A stretch of 64,000 nucleotides of DNA, taken from contig JADKHO010000001.1 of assembly GCA_016721765.1 (NCBI GenBank), positions 794,001 to 858,000 of the forward strand. Direction: 5' to 3'. Source of the stretch: Bacteroidota bacterium. Its GTDB lineage: Bacteria > Bacteroidota > Bacteroidia > UBA4408. Numbering within the stretch: position 1 is the first letter of the stretch; every line of letters starts with the position of its first letter. The translations under genes were made by a program, and so were the position numbers. The notes under the pieces were generated by a model, which made no database searches, was not told the origin of the DNA, and saw nothing but the letters and a program-made list of their open reading frames with translations. This document shows, in pieces, positions 1 through 9,046 of this stretch.

Positions 1-1
1 T

Positions 2-880
2 TCTGGAGAAAGTGATATTCGTAAATGGATTATCGAAAATGACTGGCTGGAAGGTATTATTGCGCTGCCAGAACAAATGTTCTATAACACAGGTATCACT
101 ACATATATTTGGGTGTTGACCAATCGAAAATCAAAGAATAGAAAAGGAAAAATTCAATTATTCAATGCCAGGGAATTTTACATACCAATGCGTAAAAGCC
201 AGGGGAACAAACGACGTAAAATTGGGGAGGGTGAGGTAGATGATGGTATTATTCATGTAATGGAGCCCGATCAAATAAAAGAAATTGTTGCGGAATACGG
301 GCAGTTTGCAAATTCGGCAAATGCTAAATTGTTTGACAATGAGGATTTTGGTTTTACAAGGGTTACAGTTGAGCGCCCATTGCGCCTAAAATACCAAATG
401 ACAACAGAGCGGAAATCTGTCTTTTTAGATGCTTGTCCACATTTGTTGGATGATGTACAGGCCATTGACAAAAAATTAGGGCAAGAAGTGTTCATGGATT
501 GGAACAAGATATTGAAAGACATAAAAAAAATAAGCAAACAAAAATGGTCTGCGAGAGAGTTGATTGTATTCCGCAAAGTGTTTACAGACAAGGACACGAA
601 AGGCGCAAAAGTGCTCAAAGGAAAAGCGGACTTTGAAGCTGACCCAGATTTAAGAGATTTTGAAAATATTCCTTTAAAAATAAACATTGAAGCATATTTT
701 AAAAATGAGGTATTGCCATTTGCCCCAGATGCCTGGATGGATCGAACTAAAGATAAAGTAGGTTACGAAATCAATTTTAATCGATACTTCTTTAAGAATT
801 CGCAAAATCGATCATTAGAAATAATCAATAAAGAATTGAATGAGATCGAGAAAGAAATTTTAGAATTATTAACTAAATGA
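2..880 (+). CDS. hsdM: Type I restriction-modification DNA methyltransferase, C-terminal part
   Basis: This is the 3' part of an N6-adenine methyltransferase subunit; the gene enters from before the window and is open from base 2. The visible protein starts with the conserved stretch around SGESDIRKWIIENDWLEGI, followed by ALPEQMFYNTGI, TYIWVLTNRK and KIQLFNAREFY. These are typical of the C-terminal half of the HsdM catalytic domain, after the NPPF motif, which must lie upstream. The last ~130 residues form a charged helical tail like the part of HsdM that contacts HsdS. The stop overlaps the hsdS start as ATGA, so translation is coupled. HsdM with HsdS forms the modification enzyme; with HsdR it forms the restriction complex. 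Family assignment is firm; target specificity cannot be read here. Confidence 0.95.
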   Translation, partial: SGESDIRKWIIENDWLEGIIALPEQMFYNTGITTYIWVLTNRKSKNRKGKIQLFNAREFYIPMRKSQGNKRRKIGEGEVDDGIIHVMEPDQIKEIVAEYGQFANSANAKLFDNEDFGFTRVTVERPLRLKYQMTTERKSVFLDACPHLLDDVQAIDKKLGQEVFMDWNKILKDIKKISKQKWSARELIVFRKVFTDKDTKGAKVLKGKADFEADPDLRDFENIPLKINIEAYFKNEVLPFAPDAWMDRTKDKVGYEINFNRYFFKNSQNRSLEIINKELNEIEKEILELLTK

Positions 881-2202
881 GTATGAGCAATTATTTAGAT
901 TGGCAAAGTAAAATTTCTTCAGACCGTGAAATCGTTCCATTATTCTATGTTGCTGATTATCGGATTTCTCCAGTGGATAAAATACCGCAAGACAATGAGG
1001 ATTCAGTAAAGCTTTGCAATTATACAGACGTTTATAAAAATACTTATATTACTTCTGACATTGAATTTATGGAAGGCTCTGCTTCTGATAATGAAATAGA
1101 AAGATTTTTGATTAAGGATGGCGATGTTTTAATTACAAAAGATTCTGAAAGCTGGAATGATATTGGAATTCCAGCAATTGTTAAAGGCGATTTTGAAAAT
1201 ATCACGATATGCGGCTATCACTTGGCTCTTATGCGACCAAAAGAAAATTTAGTAATTCCGAAATATCTTTTTTATTGCTTTGAATCAAAACAGCATAGAC
1301 TACAATTAGAAATTGAAGCTACAGGTGTAACTAGATTTGGTATTCCCAAAAATGCTATTGCAAAATATAAAATTCCCTTACCAGCGCTTTCGCAACAAAA
1401 CAAAATTGTTGATTATCTTGACAAAGAAGTATCTAAAATAGATTGCTTAATTGATAAAAAAATAAAGCTGCTTGCCATTCTCGAGGAGAAAAAAAAAGCT
1501 GTTATCAACCATGCAGTTACTAAAGGATTAGATCCCAATATCCCCTTAAAAAAATCTGGAATTGAATGGTTGGGGCCAATTCCCAAAAATTGGGAATTAC
1601 AGAGATTGAAATTTTTAACGAAAAAAGTTGGAAGCGGTGTTACTCCGTCTGGGGGTTCTGTAGTTTACACAGATGAAGGTGTATTATTTTTAAGAAGCCA
1701 GAATATATATAATGATGGGTTAAGGTTTGATGATCAGACCTACATACCTGAAGAAATTCATGACGATATGAAATCCTCTCAGTTAAAAAAGGATGATCTA
1801 CTTTTGAATATTACCGGCGGCTCTATTGGGAGATGCTACTATTATGATTTAGATATAGAAGCCAATGTCAATCAGCACGTTTGTATTTTACGTGTAAATG
1901 AGAAAGTACTTTATAAGTATCTGTATTTTTCTATTATTTCATTTATTGGTCAATTTCAAATTGATTTATTACAGTATGGCGGTGGAAGAGAAGCGGTTTC
2001 CTTTGAAAACATTAAAAATTTCTGGATTCCTTTTCCAACTATAGATGACCAAAAAAATATTGTAGTATTTCTAGAAAAAGAATGCTCTATATTTGATTCA
2101 ATCATTTATAAAATTAAGGTAGCTAAAAATTTATTAGCTGAAAAGCGCTCAGCCATTATATCAGCTGCTATCAATGGGGAATTAAATTCAATCTTATCAT
2201 GA
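877..2202 (+). CDS. hsdS: Type I restriction-modification specificity subunit
   Basis: HsdS determines which DNA sequence the type I complex methylates or cuts. The 441-residue protein has the usual two-fold layout: a first target-recognition domain (about residues 1-165), a central helical conserved region (about 170-225, with QQNKIVDYLDKEVSKID and EEKKKAVINHAVTKGL), a second target-recognition domain starting at SGIEWLGPIPKNWE (about 227-240), and a C-terminal conserved helix (about 398-441, ending in AIISAAINGEL). Both recognition domains look complete, so a bipartite asymmetric target is expected. The start overlaps the hsdM stop by 4 nt, and the stop overlaps the ATPase start by 4 nt. 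No inverted repeats or spare hsdS fragments were seen nearby, so there is no sign of phase-variable shuffling inside the window. Confidence 0.95.
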   Translation: MSMSNYLDWQSKISSDREIVPLFYVADYRISPVDKIPQDNEDSVKLCNYTDVYKNTYITSDIEFMEGSASDNEIERFLIKDGDVLITKDSESWNDIGIPAIVKGDFENITICGYHLALMRPKENLVIPKYLFYCFESKQHRLQLEIEATGVTRFGIPKNAIAKYKIPLPALSQQNKIVDYLDKEVSKIDCLIDKKIKLLAILEEKKKAVINHAVTKGLDPNIPLKKSGIEWLGPIPKNWELQRLKFLTKKVGSGVTPSGGSVVYTDEGVLFLRSQNIYNDGLRFDDQTYIPEEIHDDMKSSQLKKDDLLLNITGGSIGRCYYYDLDIEANVNQHVCILRVNEKVLYKYLYFSIISFIGQFQIDLLQYGGGREAVSFENIKNFWIPFPTIDDQKNIVVFLEKECSIFDSIIYKIKVAKNLLAEKRSAIISAAINGELNSILS

Positions 2203-3482
2203 AGATTAATACTTTAGAACTGACCAACGTCCGTGGGTTTACCCATGCAAAGTTGGAGTTTCAGCCTGGCTTTAACCTCATTGTGGGAATCAACGGTGTT
2301 GGTAAAACAACTATTTTAGAAGCTTTAAGAGTATCAATGACACATATTCTTAAAAAAATAAAGTCACCCATAATCTCAAGTGAGTCTTTTAAGAAATCAG
2401 ACATCAACATCAATACAGATCAGTTACATGTAAATACGTCCTTTACGATTGATAAAAGTGTATATGATTTTATTTATTCCAAGTCTACAAAGGATTACAC
2501 AACGATAAGTACAGAACAAAAGAAACGAACGAAGGAAAGTACAGCAAATGTCAGAGAAGAAGGTATTACATTAGAAGATATTATTGATTTTAAACCCGAA
2601 ATAAAAAGAACACACAATACCCCGGAGCTAGGATTGTTTTTTTCTACAAGAAGATCATTAATAGTCAATCAAGCCTCAAAAGCTGTAAAGTCGAAGCTTC
2701 CTTATGCTGCTGCGTTTGTAGATGCCTTGTCTGAAAACAGAGCTTTCAATATAAAGATGTTTGCAGAGTGGTTTAAAGTACGTAAGGAATTAGCTAAAGT
2801 TACTCCAGAACAAATTAAAGTTACAAAACTGATAGAAGAGACTATTTATACATTTTTACCTGGTTTTTCCGACCTTGGTTTAATAGAAGATGAGATTTCT
2901 AAAGAATTGACCTTTTGTATTACCAAATCCAATAAGGTTCTAAATTTCAATCAGCTTTCCGATGGTGAAAGAGGAATATTAGCTCTGGTTTTTGACATAG
3001 CAAGAAGGTTGATCATTGCTAATATGCATACTGAAAACCCATTAGAAGCAGAGGCGGTCATATTTATTGATGAATTGGATTTACATCTCCATCCGAAATG
3101 GCAACGTACAATTGTGAGCGACCTGGAACGGACTTTTCCTAACTGTCAGTTCATTGCAACAACGCATTCGCCTCAGATTATTTCTTCGGTTCTTCCGGGA
3201 AATATTCAAATTGTTAAAAACTTCGAAATCGTTCAAACCGTGAAAAGTTTCGGGCTGGATATTAATTGGATTTTAAAATTTATCATGGAGGACGGTGATC
3301 GGTTAAAGGAATCTGAAGAAGCGATTTCAGAAGTTAAAAACCTTGTGGATGAAGTTGAATTTGAAAAAGCCAGATTATTAATTGATAGATACAAGCGAGA
3401 AAATCTTGACCTTGATGAATGGGTAATGTTTGAAGCCCGAATGTCTAACCTCGAAATGTTTGACGATGAAGAGGATAATTAA
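2199..3482 (+). CDS. ABC-type AAA ATPase nested in the type I R-M operon (Septu/retron-effector-like)
   Basis: This is a 427-residue ATPase of the SMC/RecF/OLD-like class with a complete ATP site. Walker A GINGVGKTT is at residues 30-38, after an N-terminal strand typical of the family (LELTNVRGF). The ABC signature LSDGERG is at 253-259, Walker B VIFIDELDLHLHP at 287-299, and the switch histidine lies in IATTHSPQI. A variable, partly helical insert separates the two halves. It shares 4 nt with hsdS, and its 3' end overlaps a small HNH-type gene by 17 nt. An ATPase followed by an HNH nuclease is the arrangement of Septu (PtuA/PtuB) and of several retron effector modules, so a phage-sensing ATPase that controls the nuclease is the likely role. 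That function is inferred from architecture. Its position between hsdS and hsdR suggests it is expressed with, and possibly regulated by, the R-M system. Confidence 0.85.
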   Translation: MKINTLELTNVRGFTHAKLEFQPGFNLIVGINGVGKTTILEALRVSMTHILKKIKSPIISSESFKKSDININTDQLHVNTSFTIDKSVYDFIYSKSTKDYTTISTEQKKRTKESTANVREEGITLEDIIDFKPEIKRTHNTPELGLFFSTRRSLIVNQASKAVKSKLPYAAAFVDALSENRAFNIKMFAEWFKVRKELAKVTPEQIKVTKLIEETIYTFLPGFSDLGLIEDEISKELTFCITKSNKVLNFNQLSDGERGILALVFDIARRLIIANMHTENPLEAEAVIFIDELDLHLHPKWQRTIVSDLERTFPNCQFIATTHSPQIISSVLPGNIQIVKNFEIVQTVKSFGLDINWILKFIMEDGDRLKESEEAISEVKNLVDEVEFEKARLLIDRYKRENLDLDEWVMFEARMSNLEMFDDEEDN

Positions 3483-4185
3483 AGGGCATGAACCGGCAAG
3501 CTTTATTCAATTCAAACAAGTAAATGAAAAGGCTGGCATACAGATTCGTTACGATACACACTTAGGAAGTGAACAAAAAAAGCCTATTAAGAAAGCCTTA
3601 TTAAAAGAACAGGGCTACATCTGTGCGTATACGTTGAAAAGAATCTCATTAGATACTTGTCATATTGAACATATAAAACCTGAAGAGTTGTGCAGGCAGC
3701 ATAGGGAAGCAGGAGTTGAAACTGTTTCCGACTTAGATTATAATAACATGGTAGCTTGTTTTCCTAACAAGGCGCTCAAAGGAATTCCAAAAGAAAAGTA
3801 TTTCGGTGCAATCAAGAAAGACGACAACTGGGGAAACAATGGATTAGATTATGTTTTACCATTGCAGTTGAATTGTGAAAGTAATTTTAGCTATGATAAA
3901 AATGGTGGTGTTTTGGGAACTACTGATCGGGGAAAAAATACTGTTTCGTTATTAGCCTTAGATCATGTTGTGCTAATAGAAGAAAGAAAGACAGCAATTG
4001 AAAATTTTATTGGCAAGTCTAATCCCATTAAGAAAGCAAAAACCACTCAAGCTATTTTAGACATAGATAAATTGTTGGGAGATAAGTACGCAGAATTTTG
4101 TATTCCTATCAAACATGCGTTAAAGGAACATCTGATTTATCTTGAAAAGATCGAGAAGAAACTTAAATACGCCAATAAGAAATGA
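3466..4185 (+). CDS. HNH-type endonuclease partner of the ATPase (TIGR02646/PtuB-like)
   Basis: The protein is 239 residues from the ATG at 3466, which gives the family-like N-terminus MKRIIKGHEP; an upstream TTG at 3430 would add 12 residues inside the ATPase gene and is less likely. It resembles the TIGR02646/PtuB group of small HNH nucleases: CAYTLKRI (53-60), then the His-Glu-His cluster in CHIEHIKP (65-72), then DLDYNNMVACF further on. The first zinc-knuckle position that is often CxxC reads CxxT here (C53, T56), so zinc binding may be altered or supplied by other cysteines (C65, C76). The gene overlaps the ATPase by 17 nt and hsdR by 4 nt (ATGA), implying co-translation. It is likely the effector nuclease of the nested module; the substrate is unknown. 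Confidence 0.8.
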   Translation: MKRIIKGHEPASFIQFKQVNEKAGIQIRYDTHLGSEQKKPIKKALLKEQGYICAYTLKRISLDTCHIEHIKPEELCRQHREAGVETVSDLDYNNMVACFPNKALKGIPKEKYFGAIKKDDNWGNNGLDYVLPLQLNCESNFSYDKNGGVLGTTDRGKNTVSLLALDHVVLIEERKTAIENFIGKSNPIKKAKTTQAILDIDKLLGDKYAEFCIPIKHALKEHLIYLEKIEKKLKYANKK

Positions 4186-7100
4186 GCAATTCTCAAACTA
4201 AAGAAATCGCATTTGAAAAAAGCATAGAACAAGTATTGCTGTCCAATGGTTATGTGTCTTTTCCTAGTACTACCTTTGATAAAGAAAAAGCAATTTTCCC
4301 CGAAACGTTTGTTGCATTTATTCAAGCTACCCAAGTCAAAGAATGGAATAAATTACATTCTATTCTTGGAGACAATACAGCCAATCAAATCATCTATGAC
4401 CTCACCAAATGGATAGAACTTCACGGTATACTCTCCACGCTTCGTCATGGTTTTAAATGTTACGGTAAACAATTGCAATTAGCATATTTTAAACCTTCCC
4501 ATTCAATGAATGCTGAGGTATTGGAACGTTATGATAAAAACGTCTTTGCCATTACCCGACAATTGTACTACAGCACACGCAGTAAAAATTCTATAGATAT
4601 GGTATTAAGTGTGAATGGTATACCCTTAATTACTTTAGAGCTTAAAAATCCTTTATCGCATCAGAATATCAATCATGCTAAACATCAATATAGAAATGAT
4701 CGTGATCCCCGAGAGTTAATTTTTGAGTTTAAAAAAAGAACTCTGGTACATTTTGCAGTAGATACTGATGTGGTAGAAATGTCTACACGATTAGCCAAAG
4801 AAGCTACTTATTTTCTTCCATTCAATAAAGGTAATCGAGGCGGAGCAGGTAATCCGGTTGATGAAGAAGGCTTAAGCTACAAAACGGGTTACCTGTGGAA
4901 AGAAGTATTACAAAAAGATAGCTTGATGGATATTCTGGGTAAATTCATTCATCTGCAAACAGATGTAAAATTTACTGAAGATGGAAGGAAGATCAAAAAG
5001 GAAACGATGATATTTCCAAGGTATCATCAATTACAGGCTGTAAGGAAAATGATACACACTTCATTAAAGGATGAAGTAGGTACTAATTATTTAATTGAAC
5101 ATTCTGCGGGCAGTGGAAAAAGTAATACTATCGCATGGGTGGCCCACCGTTTATCTTCATTGCACAAAGCAGACAATACCAAATTATTTGATTCGGTAAT
5201 TGTAATAACAGACCGTGTAGTTTTGGACAGACAATTACAGGATACCATCTATCAATTTGAGCATAAAAAAGGGGTTGTGCTGAAAATCGATAAAGATTCT
5301 AAGCAATTAGCAGAAGCTTTGGAGAACTCTGTACCTATTGTTATTACAACTTTACAAAAATTCCCATTCGTAACCGAACAACTCCGAAAATTGGCTGAGG
5401 AACGAGGTGAGGATTCTAAAGGGTTATTAAAAACTAAAAATTACTCAATCCTGGTTGATGAAGCCCACAGCTCACAATCAGGTGAAACCGCTGCCGATTT
5501 AAAAGTGGTTTTAGGAGGCGAGCATCTAGCCAAAGAGGCTAAGGATAGAGCGAATGAAGAGGGTGACGAAACATTGGAGCTTTTGTATAGAAATATGGCA
5601 AAAAGAGGAAAGCAAAAAAACATTAGCTTCTTTGCTTTTACAGCCACACCCAAGCATAAAACAATTAAATTGTTTTCTGAAAATGACGAACCGTTGCATA
5701 AGTATACTATGCGACAAGCTATTGAGGAAGGATTTATCCTGGATGTATTGCAAAATTATACTTCGTACGCTACATTTTATAAGCTTGTAAAGGCTTCTGA
5801 AGATGATCCTAAAGTAGAACGCAAAAAAGCAGCTAAAGCTTTAGGTCGTTTTATGCGACTACATCCACACAATATTGCGCAGAAAACAGAAATCATGGTT
5901 GAACATTTCTACCAGTCTACTCGCCATAAGATAGGAGGAAAAGCTAAGGCAATGGTTGTGACCGGGTCAAGGTTAGAGGCGGTTCGTTACAAGCAATGCT
6001 TTGACGAAGTCATTAAAGAAAAGGGGTATAAAATAAAATCTTTAGTGGCTTTTTCGGGAGAAGTAAGTGACGACAAGGTGCCTGATAAAATGTATACAGA
6101 AGTTGGAATGAATAATGGGATTAAAGAAAAAGATCTTCCGGAAAAATTTGCAACAGCGGAATATCATATTCTTTTAGTGGCGGAAAAATACCAGACTGGT
6201 TTTGATCAACCTTTATTGCATACAATGTATGTAGATAAGAGATTGTCGGGCATTCAGGCGGTTCAAACTTTATCTCGCTTAAATCGTATACATCCATTGA
6301 AGGAGGATACCTTCGTACTAGACTTTGTGAATGATCGAGATGAAATACAAGCTGCTTTTAAGGCTTATTATGATGGTGCAGTACTTGGGCAAGAGGCTGA
6401 CCCGAACAACTTGTATAGAATTCAACAAGAGTTGCTTCTTGTAGATATATTTACCACAGAGGACATTGATGCCTTTAATGCTATTTATTTTAAATCCAGA
6501 GAAAAACAAAGCAGTAAGGATCATGAAGATATGAATTATATTCTTGATGTTCCAGTTGAAAAATTCAGGTTATTCCTAAAAGCGAATGAAGAAGAGGCTG
6601 AATTATGGCGGAGTAAGATCACAGCTTTCAAAAATCTGTATGCTTTCTTAAGCCAGATTATTCCCTATCAAGATACTGAATTGGAAAAGTTATTTGTTTT
6701 TCTGAGGCATTTATCAAGTAAACTACCCAAGCGCAATACAGGTCCAAACTATAATTTTGATGATTCAGTAAGATTGGAGTATTATCGCCTCCAAAAAATA
6801 AGCGAGGGTTCGATAAGTCTTAATATTCCGAAAGAATATAAATTAGATGGCCCTACAGATTTAGCAACCGGAATGGTTAGAGAAGACGAGGTTCCATTTT
6901 CGAGAATTGTTGATATAGTTAACAATCGGTTTGGAACGGAATTCAATCAGGCCGATCAATATTTTTTTGATCAAATTATAGAAACAGCCATCGCCGATCA
7001 AGATATTATTCAGGCTGCTCAAGCAAACTCACTGGATAAATTTATTTTGATTTTTAAAAGTATTCTACAACAACTTTTCGTAGAGCGAATAGACCAAAAC

Positions 7101-7202
7101 GAAGATATATTTGCTCGTTTTATGGACGAGAAAGGTTTCAACAAAACTCTTACGGAATTATTGGCAAAAGAGGCTTTTAATAAAATTAAAAGGAGTATGT
7201 GA
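4182..7202 (+). CDS. hsdR: Type I restriction endonuclease subunit R
   Basis: HsdR is the motor and nuclease subunit of the type I complex. The 1006-residue protein has an N-terminal PD-(D/E)xK nuclease domain with D139 and the ELK triad residues 153-155, followed by a superfamily-2 translocase: Walker A SAGSGKS (308-314), the VITDRVVLDRQLQDTI block, DEAH (426-429), motif III FAFTATP, and motif VI-like QTLSRLNR. The C-terminal ~250 residues are helical and would bind the methyltransferase core. All catalytic motifs are present and length is normal, so the enzyme is probably active. The start overlaps the HNH gene stop by 4 nt. Normally hsdR follows hsdS or hsdM directly; here two extra genes separate them. 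Confidence 0.97.
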   Translation: MSNSQTKEIAFEKSIEQVLLSNGYVSFPSTTFDKEKAIFPETFVAFIQATQVKEWNKLHSILGDNTANQIIYDLTKWIELHGILSTLRHGFKCYGKQLQLAYFKPSHSMNAEVLERYDKNVFAITRQLYYSTRSKNSIDMVLSVNGIPLITLELKNPLSHQNINHAKHQYRNDRDPRELIFEFKKRTLVHFAVDTDVVEMSTRLAKEATYFLPFNKGNRGGAGNPVDEEGLSYKTGYLWKEVLQKDSLMDILGKFIHLQTDVKFTEDGRKIKKETMIFPRYHQLQAVRKMIHTSLKDEVGTNYLIEHSAGSGKSNTIAWVAHRLSSLHKADNTKLFDSVIVITDRVVLDRQLQDTIYQFEHKKGVVLKIDKDSKQLAEALENSVPIVITTLQKFPFVTEQLRKLAEERGEDSKGLLKTKNYSILVDEAHSSQSGETAADLKVVLGGEHLAKEAKDRANEEGDETLELLYRNMAKRGKQKNISFFAFTATPKHKTIKLFSENDEPLHKYTMRQAIEEGFILDVLQNYTSYATFYKLVKASEDDPKVERKKAAKALGRFMRLHPHNIAQKTEIMVEHFYQSTRHKIGGKAKAMVVTGSRLEAVRYKQCFDEVIKEKGYKIKSLVAFSGEVSDDKVPDKMYTEVGMNNGIKEKDLPEKFATAEYHILLVAEKYQTGFDQPLLHTMYVDKRLSGIQAVQTLSRLNRIHPLKEDTFVLDFVNDRDEIQAAFKAYYDGAVLGQEADPNNLYRIQQELLLVDIFTTEDIDAFNAIYFKSREKQSSKDHEDMNYILDVPVEKFRLFLKANEEEAELWRSKITAFKNLYAFLSQIIPYQDTELEKLFVFLRHLSSKLPKRNTGPNYNFDDSVRLEYYRLQKISEGSISLNIPKEYKLDGPTDLATGMVREDEVPFSRIVDIVNNRFGTEFNQADQYFFDQIIETAIADQDIIQAAQANSLDKFILIFKSILQQLFVERIDQNEDIFARFMDEKGFNKTLTELLAKEAFNKIKRSM

Positions 7203-7417
7203 AATTGACATATAATCTACTCCCGCAGACTTAAATACACAAGCTGGGACAATCCAAAACTAGAAAACAGACCACTTGACTAATTACTACAAGAAATATT
7301 CTCCTTCGAAGAATCAAAAAAATCAAATGAATAAGTTTTTAATAATTCAAACTCTATCTAGGTGAAAACTGACACTACTTTACCGATTTTTATAGACTGA
7401 GATTAGAAAAAAAAGAA

Positions 7418-9046
7418 CTATTGCTTCAAAAATTTTCCAACAAAAATCCCCTTCTCATTTTCTATTTTAAAAAAGTAAACGGCAGGAGTTAAATCCATGA
7501 CATTCATTTTATTTTCGTTTAACTCCTTCTTTAAAACTGTTTCACCAAAGATATTCTCAATTGATATATAAGTTCTACTCTTAAAATCTATATTTTCAAA
7601 GTTGAGAAAATCAGTTGATGGATTTGGAAATACACTCACACTTAAATTTCCTTTTGTTTTCTTTATACCAACTGCAGTATTTATTGCCCATAGCTCATAA
7701 CCATGCGGAGCGTCAGCAGCAACAAAATAAGTTATGTCATTTAAAGTCATAAAATTATATGGATAAGAACCGCTACTCCCTGGAACAATATCTAAAAGAA
7801 CTGTCCCACTTGTAGTTCCATCACTTTTCCATAATTCTTGACCATTAAGTCCATCATTTGCGGTAAACAAAAGATATCCACTACCAGTTGTTAGACCCAA
7901 AATTGTTGAACCAAGACTTCCAATATTGATATCTTTAACTAATGTAGTTCCAGTAACTGTCCCATTGCTTTTCCAAAGTTCATTACCACTTAATCCATCA
8001 TTTGCACAAAAAAATAAATTGCCATTAAGACTTGCTATATATTCACTATATTTTGTTATTGAGCTACAACTACCTAAACAAATATCGTTTAGAATACTTG
8101 TTCCAGAAACTGTTCCATCGGATTTATATATTTCATACCCATTCATTCCATCGTCCACTGCATAAATCAATGTGCCATTATAGTTAAATAAGGCAGCAGG
8201 CGAGTAACCCCCAACCGAACCACTAGTCAACATACTTGTCCCTAAACTTGTACCGTCAGTTTTCCATATTTCAAATTGCGCTATGAAATATAGTATTCCA
8301 TTTATACTTACTGTCGGATAATCTATGTTACTATTAAAGTAAATGTTGGAACTAGAAGAGCCAGGAACAATATCTTTTATAATTATCGTTCCAATTTCTG
8401 TTCCATCACTTTTCCAAAGCTCTGTCCCATGTATACTATCATCTGCTGTAAAAATAAATTCGTTGTTTATAATTGCAAAATGTAATGAAAGCGGTCCGGG
8501 ATTTGAATTACCAACACCAGTGTAAATGTCCTTTAATAATACTGTTCCTGAAGCAGTACCATCACTTTTCCATAGCTCAACACCATTTATACCATCATCA
8601 GCACTAAAGTACAAGTTGCCATTAAAATTTGTTAGGCAACTAGGGTTGGAGTTTCCTCCTAAATTAATATCCTTTACCATATACGTTCCAGATTGTGTCC
8701 CGTCACTTCTCCATAATTCCATTCCATTTAGTCCATCATTAGCACTGAAAAATAAAATCCCATTAAGGTCTTCACCTCGAAAAGAGTTCGTTAATCCAGT
8801 TCCAGGTGCAATTATTTTCACTAGATTAGTTCCAGCAGTTGTACCATCACTTTTCCACAATTGCCTGCCACTTGCACCATTATCCGCAGAAAAAAATAAT
8901 GTACCATTCACATTTGTAAAATCCCTAGGGCTAGAGTCAAGTCCTCCAGTTTTTATATCTTTAACTAAATATGGTGTTTGCGCAAAATTTTTCACAAAAG
9001 TCAATAATAAAATTACAGTTAATAAGTAGATTTTTTTCATTGGCAA
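7418..9046 (-). CDS. Secreted ELWxxDGT-repeat protein with T9SS sorting domain
   Basis: The 542-residue protein starts with a signal peptide (cleavage near VKNFAQ). It is then built from about eight repeats of ~48 residues, each with a motif close to ELWKSDGTxxGT; variants include FEIWKTDGTSLGT, YEIYKSDGTVSGT and NELWKSNGTVTGT. This matches the ELWxxDGT repeat family, likely a beta-propeller-like or solenoid fold. The last ~75 residues (from SVFPNPSTDFLNF to VGKFLKQ) are a type A T9SS sorting domain, so the protein is expected to cross the outer membrane through the type IX system and be surface-bound or released. It is convergent with hsdR across a 215-bp gap in which nothing recognisable was seen. 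The ligand is unknown. Confidence 0.9.
   Translation of the reverse strand: MPMKKIYLLTVILLLTFVKNFAQTPYLVKDIKTGGLDSSPRDFTNVNGTLFFSADNGASGRQLWKSDGTTAGTNLVKIIAPGTGLTNSFRGEDLNGILFFSANDGLNGMELWRSDGTQSGTYMVKDINLGGNSNPSCLTNFNGNLYFSADDGINGVELWKSDGTASGTVLLKDIYTGVGNSNPGPLSLHFAIINNEFIFTADDSIHGTELWKSDGTEIGTIIIKDIVPGSSSSNIYFNSNIDYPTVSINGILYFIAQFEIWKTDGTSLGTSMLTSGSVGGYSPAALFNYNGTLIYAVDDGMNGYEIYKSDGTVSGTSILNDICLGSCSSITKYSEYIASLNGNLFFCANDGLSGNELWKSNGTVTGTTLVKDINIGSLGSTILGLTTGSGYLLFTANDGLNGQELWKSDGTTSGTVLLDIVPGSSGSYPYNFMTLNDITYFVAADAPHGYELWAINTAVGIKKTKGNLSVSVFPNPSTDFLNFENIDFKSRTYISIENIFGETVLKKELNENKMNVMDLTPAVYFFKIENEKGIFVGKFLKQ

Noticed and set aside
877..2202. Phase-variable hsdS with inverted repeats
   Set aside because: No second hsdS gene, invertase or long inverted repeat was found in the surrounding sequence.
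7926..9029. Three plus-strand frames opposite the ELWxxDGT gene
   Set aside because: They are antisense translations of the repeats (motifs such as VPSLFHSS recur at the repeat period).
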